The position numbers were made by a program, and so were the translations under genes. Shown in pieces: positions 16,957-23,951 of a stretch of 64,000 nt of DNA (its first letter is position 1; every line of letters starts with the position of its first letter). The notes below the pieces were generated by a model. The model ran no database searches and had not been told where the DNA came from. It was given only the letters and a program-made list of their open reading frames with translations. Source of the DNA: Selenomonas sp963528755 (lineage in GTDB: Bacteria; Bacillota; Negativicutes; Selenomonadales; Selenomonadaceae); the NCBI RefSeq assembly GCF_963528755.1, contig NZ_CAURXA010000007.1, positions 1 to 64,000 on the forward strand, read 5' to 3'.

Positions 16957-17335
16957 ATCTCTCATCGAGCTTGCCAAGGAAGCGCGCGCCCATGCCTATG
17001 TGCCGTATTCGGGCTTTGCCGTCGGCGCGGCGGCGCTCGCGCCCGACGGGCGCGTCTTCTTGGGCTGCAACATCGAAAACGCCTCCTACGGCCTGACGAA
17101 CTGTGCCGAGCGCACCGCCATCTTCAGCGCCGTCGCTGCGGGCGTCCAGCGCTTTGCGGCGCTCGCCGTCGTTGCAGACGGCGAGCTGCCGTGCTCGCCG
17201 TGCGGCGCGTGCCGCCAGGTCATCGCCGAATTCGCCGTCGAGCGCATCGTCCTCGCCAACCTCGCGGGAAAGCGTCGTGTCGTGACCAAAGAGGAACTGC
17301 TGCCCTTCGCCTTTACTCTCAAAGGTCACCCTTGA
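16946..17335 (+). CDS. cdd: Cytidine deaminase
   Basis: Deaminates cytidine and deoxycytidine to uridine forms, which feed the phosphorylase encoded upstream. The 129-residue zinc enzyme has the CAE catalytic motif (Cys53, Glu55) and the second zinc motif PCGAC (Cys86, Cys89), plus the FAVGAAA and NIENASYGLTNCAER segments. Start at 16946 was chosen because AAGGAGG lies 9 bases upstream; the longer reading from 16922 starts within the ribosome-site region. It ends at a strong terminator. Confidence 0.95.
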   Translation: MDDESLIELAKEARAHAYVPYSGFAVGAAALAPDGRVFLGCNIENASYGLTNCAERTAIFSAVAAGVQRFAALAVVADGELPCSPCGACRQVIAEFAVERIVLANLAGKRRVVTKEELLPFAFTLKGHP

Positions 17336-17336
17336 A

Positions 17337-17375
17337 GAAAAATCCCTGCCGTCCGATTGACGGCAGGGATTTTTG
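17337..17375. terminator. Bidirectional terminator between cdd and a HAD gene
   Basis: TCCCTGCCGTC / GACGGCAGGGA, perfect, 5-base loop, flanked by A and T runs. It ends cdd on the plus strand and can stop the convergent HAD transcript. Confidence 0.9.
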
Positions 17376-17455
17376 CATGATGCGGCAGTTTTGCAGCACG
17401 ACCTGTGCAAAGATGATCGGCGCGGAGCGCAGGAAGGCGGAAGGACGCCGGCGCA

Positions 17456-18313
17456 TCAATCCGCGCTTTTCTGTGCCGTGATTTCAGCGAAATGCGCGAG
17501 CAGCCAAACGACGAGATCATCTTCCGCCCGGCAGCCCGCGAAGTCGGCAGCCTGCTTGATGGTCTCATGCGCGTTGCCCGAGGCGATGCCGATGTCGGCA
17601 AGCTCGATCATCTCCCGGTCGTTCAGGTAGTCGCCGAGGGCGATGATGCGCCTTCCTCGGCAGATGGGAAGCCCTCGAATCTCTTCGATCATGGCGCCCT
17701 TCGATACGCCTTGGGCGACGAACTCATAATAATTGGCCTCGGAGTAGAAGTGGTGGCTGAGACTCGCTGTGCCGAAGTTCTTCGCAAGACGCTCCACACG
17801 GTGCAGTGCGGGCGGCGCATCGCAGACGAGGAGTTTGAGCCACGGTGTCCGCTGCATGTCGGAAACGTCGGCAAGAGGTATATGCCGGCAGCGATAGAAC
17901 TCCCGAACGAGCCGCGGATCGTCGTTCTCTTCAGGGCTGACGATGCAGCAGGCTTCTTCCGTATAGACCTCGACGCACGCCTGCGGAAACATCTTCAAGC
18001 ACTCGGCGGCGAAGCGCGGCCAGATATTGGGCGAGTCTTCTGCGCCCTGCAAATTTCTTTGCGCGAGAACCTTCCGCGCCTGCCAGTCGTAGAGCATGGA
18101 ACCGTTGAAGAAGATGCTCGGCGCCGTGATCGGCAGTCCACGGACATAGCCGCCTGCCGCCTCGGGCGTGCGCCCCGTCGCGATGCCAAAAAGGCCGCCG
18201 CCCGCGACAAAAGCGCGAATCGCCTCCGCATTCGCCGCAGAAATCGCCTTCCCATGCGGCACGATTGTACCGTCAAGGTCGCTGATCAACATGTACTGTT
18301 CGTATGGTTTCAT
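17456..18313 (-). CDS. Cof-type HAD-superfamily hydrolase
   Basis: This 285-residue cytoplasmic phosphatase has motif I DLDGTIVPHG at residue 12, the FGIATGRTPEA motif II-type serine/threonine region near 47, and the motif IV segment ALGDYLNDREMIELADIGIASGNA near 225 typical of Cof/SupH enzymes. Likely substrates are sugar phosphates or cofactor phosphates such as FMN or PLP; specificity is not predictable. Start set at 18313 by GGGAGGAG upstream; a longer reading to 18481 crosses the promoter region. Confidence 0.88.
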   Translation of the reverse strand: MKPYEQYMLISDLDGTIVPHGKAISAANAEAIRAFVAGGGLFGIATGRTPEAAGGYVRGLPITAPSIFFNGSMLYDWQARKVLAQRNLQGAEDSPNIWPRFAAECLKMFPQACVEVYTEEACCIVSPEENDDPRLVREFYRCRHIPLADVSDMQRTPWLKLLVCDAPPALHRVERLAKNFGTASLSHHFYSEANYYEFVAQGVSKGAMIEEIRGLPICRGRRIIALGDYLNDREMIELADIGIASGNAHETIKQAADFAGCRAEDDLVVWLLAHFAEITAQKSAD

Positions 18314-18492
18314 TGTGGGGTACTCCTCCCTGTATCGCACACCATTCTCTCGTCTTGAGAAAACGCTGTGTTTATTATAGCAAGAAAGAACGTCTACTGC
18401 ACGCGCTTGAGTCCTGTCGTAAAAAGCGGACAGCTTCTGCGCCGCGCTTTCGGCACAGATGTAAAAATCATATAAATTCAATAGGAAAACTG

Positions 18493-18541
18493 TTGACTTT
18501 TTGTCTTTTCCTTACTATAATGAGAATCAATAGAGATAACT
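18493..18541 (+). promoter_or_regulatory. Promoter with overlapping Fur-like box
   Basis: TTGACT, 17 bases, TATAAT (18493-18521). The -10 and start region read TATAATGAGAATCAATAGAG, resembling the Fur consensus GATAATGATAATCATTATC. A repressor bound here would block the downstream methyltransferase gene when iron is plentiful. Confidence 0.6.
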
Positions 18542-18568
18542 GCCTATTATATAAAGGAGATGACGATC

Positions 18569-19327
18569 ATGCGTGAAGCAGGACATACCTTTTTGGCGAG
18601 AATGGGGAAGACGAAGCTGCGCCCGGGCGGCATCGACGCAACGAACTGGCTCTTGGAGAAGGCGAAGATCGAGCCGTCGTCCAAAGTTCTTGAAGTTGCG
18701 TGCAACATGGGGACGACGATGATCCTCGTCGCCGAGCGGTACGGCTGCGAAGTCGTCGGCATAGACCTCGATGAGGCGGCGCTCGAAAAAGCGCGTGAAA
18801 ATATCAAGAAAAAGAAGCTCGAAGACAAACTCTCCGTCGTCAACGGTAGCGCTTTCGCGCTTCCCTTCGAGGATGCGAGCTTCGATGTCGTCATCAACGA
18901 GGCGATGCTTACGATGCTCATCGGTGAGGACAAGGAACGCGCGCTCAAGGAGTATTCGCGCGTCCTGAAGCCCGGCGGCGTCCTTCTGACGCACGACGTC
19001 GTCTTCCGAGAGAAAGACCCGAAGGTGCAGCACGAGCTTATGGCCGGGCTTTCCAAGGCGATCAACGTCCACGTCGAGCCGCTGACGCTTGCAGGCTGGA
19101 AGGAAACGATCGAGAAGCATGCTTTCCGTACGGAGCAGAAGCATGGCGATATGACGCTCCTCGACCCACCTGGCATCCTGCACGACGAAGGCGCGAAGGG
19201 CGCGTTGAAGATCATGACGAACGCCATGAAGAAGGAGAACCGCGATATGTTCACGACGATGTTCGACTTCTTCCACGACCACGCCGCTCAGCTCGGCTAT
19301 GTGGCAAACTTCAGCACGCGGGTATAG
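18569..19327 (+). CDS. Class I SAM-dependent methyltransferase
   Basis: This 252-residue cytoplasmic Rossmann methyltransferase has motif I VLEVACNMGTT near residue 36, motif II VVGIDLDEAAL near 59 and the post-motif FDVVINEAML near 104, as in UbiE/Methyltransf_11 proteins. Substrate unknown. The start at 18569 sits 8 bases after AAGGAGA; the ATG at 18560 overlaps that site. The promoter bears a Fur-like box, so expression in iron limitation is inferred. Confidence 0.87.
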   Translation: MREAGHTFLARMGKTKLRPGGIDATNWLLEKAKIEPSSKVLEVACNMGTTMILVAERYGCEVVGIDLDEAALEKARENIKKKKLEDKLSVVNGSAFALPFEDASFDVVINEAMLTMLIGEDKERALKEYSRVLKPGGVLLTHDVVFREKDPKVQHELMAGLSKAINVHVEPLTLAGWKETIEKHAFRTEQKHGDMTLLDPPGILHDEGAKGALKIMTNAMKKENRDMFTTMFDFFHDHAAQLGYVANFSTRV

Positions 19328-19348
19328 TCGGCGCGCGATCATACAGCT

Positions 19349-19400
19349 AAAAAACGGGGCTGCTGCACGAAATGGACGTGCAGCAGCCCCGTTTCCTTTT
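19349..19400. terminator. Bidirectional terminator between methyltransferase and rubrerythrin
   Basis: AAACGGGGCTGCTGCACG pairs perfectly over 18 bases with CGTGCAGCAGCCCCGTTT, loop of 7, with A/T runs on both sides. Confidence 0.92.
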
Positions 19401-19415
19401 GCAGGACGCGCTGAA

Positions 19416-19949
19416 TCAATAATTCTTCTTGAGCTGTTCAAAATATGCCTGCGGATGGGCGCAGACAGGACAGACCTGCGGTGCCTGCGGCGATTCGCAG
19501 ACGTAGCCGCAGTTGCGGCACTGCCAGATGATCTTCTCGTCCTTCTTGAAGACCTTCTCATCCTTGACGTTCGCGAGCAAGAGACGATAGCGCTCCTCGT
19601 GCTCCTTCTCGATCTTTGCGACGGCCTCGAAGAGATTCGCGATCTTCGTGAATCCCTCCTCCCTTGCGACCTTGGCAAACTCGGGATACATCGATGTCCA
19701 TTCCTCGTGCTCGCCGTCAGCGGCCGCCTCAAGGTTCTCCGCTGTCGTGCCGATGCCCGCGACGAGCTTAAACCAGATCTTCGCATGCTCCTTCTCGTTG
19801 CCCGAAGTCTCCGTGAAAAGCGCCGAAATCTGCTCGAAGCCGTCCTTCTTCGCACGCGATGCATAGTAACCGTACTTCGTATAGGCCTGTGACTCACCGG
19901 CAAATGCCGCCCAAAGATTCTTTTCGGTCTGGGAACCCTTCAATTCCAT
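19416..19949 (-). CDS. Rubrerythrin (peroxide-reducing diiron protein)
   Basis: Reduces hydrogen peroxide in anaerobes with electrons from rubredoxin. The 177-residue protein has an N-terminal four-helix ferritin-like domain with diiron ligands in FAGESQAYTKY, ETSGNEKEHAKIW and KIEKEHEERY. The C-terminal rubredoxin-like domain is CRNCGY ... CPVCAH (two CxxC pairs). It complements the superoxide reductase at 697, which generates peroxide. A promoter with an embedded 18-bp palindrome lies upstream. Confidence 0.95.
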   Translation of the reverse strand: MELKGSQTEKNLWAAFAGESQAYTKYGYYASRAKKDGFEQISALFTETSGNEKEHAKIWFKLVAGIGTTAENLEAAADGEHEEWTSMYPEFAKVAREEGFTKIANLFEAVAKIEKEHEERYRLLLANVKDEKVFKKDEKIIWQCRNCGYVCESPQAPQVCPVCAHPQAYFEQLKKNY

Positions 19950-19995
19950 GGCAATTCCTCCTCATAGAATAGTTTGTAGATATGTATTTTCCTGT

Positions 19996-20024
19996 ATCAT
20001 AACACTGACGGTAAATACCGTCAA
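19996..20024 (-). promoter_or_regulatory. Rubrerythrin promoter with palindromic operator candidate
   Basis: On the minus strand, TTGACG, 17 bases, TATGAT. The perfect palindrome TGACGGTAAATACCGTCA (20006-20023) covers most of the -35 element and the spacer, where a bound dimeric repressor would block RNA polymerase. It is not the usual PerR (TTATAATNNTTATAA-like), Rex or Fur sequence. A Fur-like GAGAATCATTC also occurs on this strand at about 20042-20053, upstream of the -35. Confidence 0.55.
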
Positions 20025-20078
20025 TCCCTATTTATTTAATATGAATGATTCTCGTTCCGATCGCCCGATACTCACGGC

Positions 20079-21959
20079 TTACATCTTGCGCACGAAGAGA
20101 GCGCGCAGCGCGTTCAAGACGGCGAGAACCATGACGCCGACATCAGCGAAGATGGCGAACCACATGTTGGCGATGCCAACGGCGCCGAGCACGAGGCACA
20201 GGAGCTTTATGCCGATGGCGAAGACGATGTTCTGATGCACGATCGCCATACACTTTCTCGCGATGCGGATCGCTTTCGGCAGCTTCAGCGGATCGTCGTC
20301 CATCAGCACGACGTCGGCGGCCTCGATGGCAGCGTCGGAGCCCATCGCGCCCATGGCGATGCCGATGTCGGCGCGGCTGAGGACGGGCGCGTCGTTGATG
20401 CCGTCGCCGACGAAAGCGAGCTTCTTCGCCGTTTTCCCCGCGAGCAGGCGCTCGACCTCCTGCACTTTGTCGGCAGGCAGAAGCTCGCTCTTGACCTCGT
20501 CTATGCCGAGTTCCGCCGCGACCTTCTCAGCGGCGGCATGCGCGTCGCCTGTGAGCATGACGGCGCGCTTCACGCCCGCTTCATGCAGACTTTTGATCGC
20601 CGCCTCCGACGTCGGTTTGAGCGCATCGGAGATGACGATGTGTCCGGCGTACTCACCTGCGACTGCCATCTGCACGATTGTGCCCGGATGGTGACACGGG
20701 CGGTACTCAATTCCGAGACGCTCCATGAGCTTGCCATTGCCAGCGGCCACTTCGATACCGTCGACCTTCGCCGTCACGCCGAGACCGCCGATCTCCGCGA
20801 TGTCCGTGACGCGCGAGCGGTCGATCTCCTTGCCGTAAGCCTGCTGCAGGCTGCGGCTGATGGGATGCGACGAAGCGCTCTCGGCGAGCGCGGCAAGCTC
20901 CAGAAGCTTTTTGTCATCCATCGTGCTGTGATGCACGGCGTTGACCTCGAAGACGCCACGGGTCAAAGTACCCGTTTTGTCGAAGACGACGGTGTCGACC
21001 TCGGCGAGCATTTCGAGGTAGTTCGCGCCCTTGACGAGCACGCCCTCGCGGCTCGCACCGCCGATGCCCGCGAAGAAGCTCAGGGGAACGCTGACGACGA
21101 GTGCGCATGGGCAACTCATGACGAGGAAGATCAGGGCGCGGTAAATCCATGTACCCCAGTCGGGCGCGGCATCGAGCGCGGCGAGGCACACGACGGGCGG
21201 CACGATGGCGAGGAGGATGGCGGCCGCGACGACGATCGGCGTATAGACGCGCGCAAAACGTGCGATGAACGTCTCCGAACGCGACTTGCGCGCGCTGGCA
21301 TCCTCGACAAGTTCCAAAATCTTCGAGGCGGTCGATTCGTCGAACTCCTTCGTCGTACGAATCTTCAAGACGCCCGTGAGATTGATGCAGCCGCTGAAGA
21401 CGGCGTGCCCCTTCTCTACGTCGCGCGGCAGGCTCTCGCCCGTCAGTGCGCTCGTATTGAGCGTCGATGCGCCATCCGTGATGATGCCGTCAATGGGGAT
21501 CTTCTCGCCCGGCTGCACGACGATCTCCGTGCCGATTTCGATTTCGTCGGGGTCATGGCGTATAAGCTTTCCATCCTCTTCCACATTCGCGTAGTCGGGG
21601 CGGATGTCCATGAGCTCGCCAATGTTTCTGCGACTTCTGCCGACGGCATAGCTTTGAAACCATTCGCCGACCTGGTAGAAGAGCATGACGGCGATGCCTT
21701 CCACATAGTCGCCATCCTCGTAGAGAGCAAGCCCCATCGCGCCGATGGTCGCGATCGACATCAGGAGATTTTCGTCGAGCGGACGACGATTCCATACGCC
21801 CTTCGCTGCCTTGATGATGATGTCATAGCCGACGATGAGGTACGGCACGACGTAGAGGAAGAAGCGCGGCAGACCCGCCACGGGCAGCTGGCTCAAGACG
21901 ATCATCAAGGCGGCCGCCAGAAGGATGCGGATGAGATTTCTTTTTTGTTTCTTGTTCAC
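20079..21959 (-). CDS. P1B-type heavy-metal-exporting ATPase (Zn/Cd/Pb type)
   Basis: This 626-residue membrane pump uses ATP to export divalent metals. It shows the CPC membrane motif in MSCPCALVVSVPLS, the phosphorylation site DKTGTLTRG, the A-domain TGES, the HP-type SSHPISRSLQ and the hinge GDGINDAPVLSRADIG. A lysine in GIKLL and an aspartate in IFADVG in the last helices match the P1B-2 (Zn2+/Cd2+/Pb2+) type. There is no N-terminal metal-binding domain; a separate HMA protein is encoded upstream. The GTG start at 21959 follows GCAGGT. The long gap of 118-bp repeats separates the two genes. Confidence 0.93.
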   Translation of the reverse strand: MNKKQKRNLIRILLAAALMIVLSQLPVAGLPRFFLYVVPYLIVGYDIIIKAAKGVWNRRPLDENLLMSIATIGAMGLALYEDGDYVEGIAVMLFYQVGEWFQSYAVGRSRRNIGELMDIRPDYANVEEDGKLIRHDPDEIEIGTEIVVQPGEKIPIDGIITDGASTLNTSALTGESLPRDVEKGHAVFSGCINLTGVLKIRTTKEFDESTASKILELVEDASARKSRSETFIARFARVYTPIVVAAAILLAIVPPVVCLAALDAAPDWGTWIYRALIFLVMSCPCALVVSVPLSFFAGIGGASREGVLVKGANYLEMLAEVDTVVFDKTGTLTRGVFEVNAVHHSTMDDKKLLELAALAESASSHPISRSLQQAYGKEIDRSRVTDIAEIGGLGVTAKVDGIEVAAGNGKLMERLGIEYRPCHHPGTIVQMAVAGEYAGHIVISDALKPTSEAAIKSLHEAGVKRAVMLTGDAHAAAEKVAAELGIDEVKSELLPADKVQEVERLLAGKTAKKLAFVGDGINDAPVLSRADIGIAMGAMGSDAAIEAADVVLMDDDPLKLPKAIRIARKCMAIVHQNIVFAIGIKLLCLVLGAVGIANMWFAIFADVGVMVLAVLNALRALFVRKM

Positions 21960-22004
21960 GAAAATACCTGCTTTCTGGCGACGTGATGTTGAATCCTACT
22001 CTGG

Positions 22005-22240
22005 GCGGTCAACGTCAACCAATTACGCTTCGCTTGCAGCTCGCGTTCTTGGGACGTTTTCGCATTCGAGCCATTTCCCAATCGTCTGCGTCCTTCGGAC
22101 TTGCCTCTTGGACGGCTCAGAAGCGGTCAACGTCAACCAATCACGCTTCGCTTGCAGCTCGCGTTCTTGGGACGTTTTCGCATTCGAGCCGTTTCCCAAT
22201 CGTCTGCGTCCTTCGGACTTGCCTCTTGGACGGCTCAGAA
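22005..22240. repeat. Two tandem 118-bp direct repeats between the HMA and ATPase genes
   Basis: Copies at 22005-22122 and 22123-22240 begin GCGGTCAACGTCAACCAATY and end TTGGACGGCTCAGAA, with only a few mismatches (for example ATTACG/ATCACG and CCATTT/CCGTTT). The right half of each resembles the interspersed promoter-like repeats at 29886, 30102, 32519 and 46231, and here the outer stem is GAGCC/GGCTC. The second copy runs into the last codons of the HMA gene at 22235-22240. Confidence 0.85.
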
Positions 22241-22453
22241 TTCAATATTGCAGTCGCTTTCGATCTTGCGGCAGGCCTCTAAGACGCGCGGCATGACTTC
22301 AGCCGGCTCGCTGCCGTCGGCGAATTCGACCTTCATCTTCAGCGCCATGAAGTTCACCGTTGCGTCCTTTACGCCCTCGATCTTCTTCGTTGCGTCTTCC
22401 ATCATCTGAGCGCAGTTCGCGCACTCGACTTCGATCTTGTAGCTCTTTTTCAT
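22235..22453 (-). CDS. Stand-alone heavy-metal-associated (HMA) domain protein
   Basis: This 72-residue protein is a single ferredoxin-like HMA fold. It begins MKKSYKIEVECANCAQ with the metal-binding CANC (CxxC) motif in loop 1 and follows the beta-alpha-beta-beta-alpha-beta pattern of CopZ-like metallochaperones. It is the first gene of a two-gene unit with the P1B-ATPase, which lacks this domain, so it probably hands metal to the pump. GGAGGAACTCCC precedes the ATG. Confidence 0.9.
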   Translation of the reverse strand: MKKSYKIEVECANCAQMMEDATKKIEGVKDATVNFMALKMKVEFADGSEPAEVMPRVLEACRKIESDCNIEF

Positions 22454-22465
22454 GGGAGTTCCTCC

Positions 22466-22528
22466 TTAATGATTAAGTGATTATTTAATCGTTATGGCCA
22501 TTATAGCGAGGTCGAGAAAGTTTGTCAA
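22466..22528 (-). promoter_or_regulatory. Promoter and inverted-repeat operator candidate of the metal-efflux unit
   Basis: On the minus strand, TTGACA (22523-22528), 17 bases, TATAAT (22500-22505), a near-consensus promoter. Downstream of it, around 22468-22490, lies GATTAAATAATCACTTAATC, an imperfect inverted repeat (GATTAA/TTAATC). Its position suits repression by an ArsR/SmtB-type metal sensor; the regulator is not in this window next to it. Confidence 0.6.
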
Positions 22529-22622
22529 GTGTTTTTAAGAAAAAGATGGGTCCAGTCGCACATATTCTGTTCCAAATGAAAAACGGCAGCTCCGCCGCAT
22601 GGACGAAGTTGCCATTTTCTTT

Positions 22623-23894
22623 CTACCGCTTGCTGCGCTGCCACAGCACGAAAGCGCCGACAAAGAGCGCGAGCCACGCGGCAGATCCCACGATATTGCC
22701 CGCAAGCGTATCGCCAAGCGGCGCGGCCATGGCGACGAGGGAGAGCGCGACGAAGAGCGCAGGCGCCTTCCACGGCACAGCCTTCGCCGCCGCATGGGGC
22801 GCGAGCACGGGCGGTCTCTCCTTTTTGCGGCGGCTTCTCTGCAGCCAGCCGCAAAAGCCCGTGACGATGACGGCGGCGCAAAGCAGATCGAGAACCGCCC
22901 AGATGATCTTCAGGAACATCGTCGAATGATTGTGCAGGTGCAGATCGCGCACGGCATCACAAAAGACGAGCCAGCGCGGCAAGGGCTTCGTGAAGTTCTC
23001 GATCTCGCCGCCCGCCGTGCGCAGCAGGTAGACGTCCTGCCCGCGAAACATCTGCGGTCTCTCGGCATCCGCCAGCGTCAATGCGGCGGGTGTCGATCCT
23101 TCGGCAGCGTCGAGGTAGAGAATCTCCTGGGCGGGAAAATGCTCCTCTGCATAAGCAATCATCTCAGCGAAGGTTATGGCGGGCGGCGCACTTTCCCTCT
23201 GCGGCACACTTGCCATCACATCCTCAGCATAGCTGCTGTAGTCGAGCATGCCGAAGACGATGGCGATTCCGCTCAAGGTCAAGAGCGCCGCCCAGACTGC
23301 CGTGATGATGCCGAGGAAGATGTGCCAATCGAAAAAACTGCCCGCCGATGTGCCGCCTCGCATACCGCCGAAAAGCCGCCGCTTCATGAAGGACGGATAT
23401 AGGAATATGCCGCCCAGGATCGACAGGAAGCTCAAGAAGCACATGACGCCGAGGAAGATCATGCCGCCCTGCCCCAGGGCGAGGCGCAGATGCAGGTGAT
23501 GCATCCAGCCCATGAAGGCAGCGAGCGCAGGCGACTTGACGCCGCCGCTCCGCCAAGGCACAAGCGCGTCCTGCTGCGGCGCATAGGCGAGCGCAGACAC
23601 GCCGTATCCGCCGGTGCGCGAGAATCGATAGACGAGAAGCCCGCGCTCGGGATAGGCGGAAATCGACTGCACCCTACGCCCGGGATTCTCGCGCTCGATC
23701 CGCTCCAATCCCTTTGCCGCTTCTGCCCAAAGCACACGAGAGGATGTCTCGCCGAAGGCAGGTCGTTTTTCAAGCGCATTCCAGCGCGCGATATCGCCGT
23801 TGAAGAGCAGCGGCAGTCCCGTCAAGACGAGCAGCAGGAAGAAGAACGCACATACGGCACTGATCCAGCGATGCAGACGATAGATGAGTCTCAT
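22623..23894 (-). CDS. PepSY-associated transmembrane protein (putative siderophore/cobalamin-linked reductase)
   Basis: This 423-residue protein begins with the family start MRLIYRLHRWISAVCAFFFLLLVLTGLPL, a cytoplasmic HRW followed by a membrane helix. It has further helices near 145, 195, 345 and 395, and a periplasmic PepSY-like region between. HxxH-type histidines in the helices (MHHLHLRL, DWHIFLGI, DLHLHNHSTM) could bind haem. Relatives (PiuB, FsrB) reduce ferric siderophores at the inner membrane. Only 57 bp downstream of a TonB receptor gene, it probably shares its transcript and cobalamin riboswitch, so a role in the same uptake route is inferred. Confidence 0.82.
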   Translation of the reverse strand: MRLIYRLHRWISAVCAFFFLLLVLTGLPLLFNGDIARWNALEKRPAFGETSSRVLWAEAAKGLERIERENPGRRVQSISAYPERGLLVYRFSRTGGYGVSALAYAPQQDALVPWRSGGVKSPALAAFMGWMHHLHLRLALGQGGMIFLGVMCFLSFLSILGGIFLYPSFMKRRLFGGMRGGTSAGSFFDWHIFLGIITAVWAALLTLSGIAIVFGMLDYSSYAEDVMASVPQRESAPPAITFAEMIAYAEEHFPAQEILYLDAAEGSTPAALTLADAERPQMFRGQDVYLLRTAGGEIENFTKPLPRWLVFCDAVRDLHLHNHSTMFLKIIWAVLDLLCAAVIVTGFCGWLQRSRRKKERPPVLAPHAAAKAVPWKAPALFVALSLVAMAAPLGDTLAGNIVGSAAWLALFVGAFVLWQRSKR

Positions 23895-23951
23895 GAAGTG
23901 TCCTTTCGTGGTGCAGATATGATAAGCCCTGCTGGGTTTATCCGCGCTTCT

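Noticed and set aside
14869..16977. 702-codon open frame opposite ccdA and pdp
   Set aside because: Spans two well-identified genes on the other strand and has a composition of Arg/His/Asp runs typical of an antisense frame.
20235..21986. 583-codon open frame opposite the P-type ATPase
   Set aside because: Antisense artefact of a GC-rich gene; the ATPase motifs are unambiguous on the other strand.
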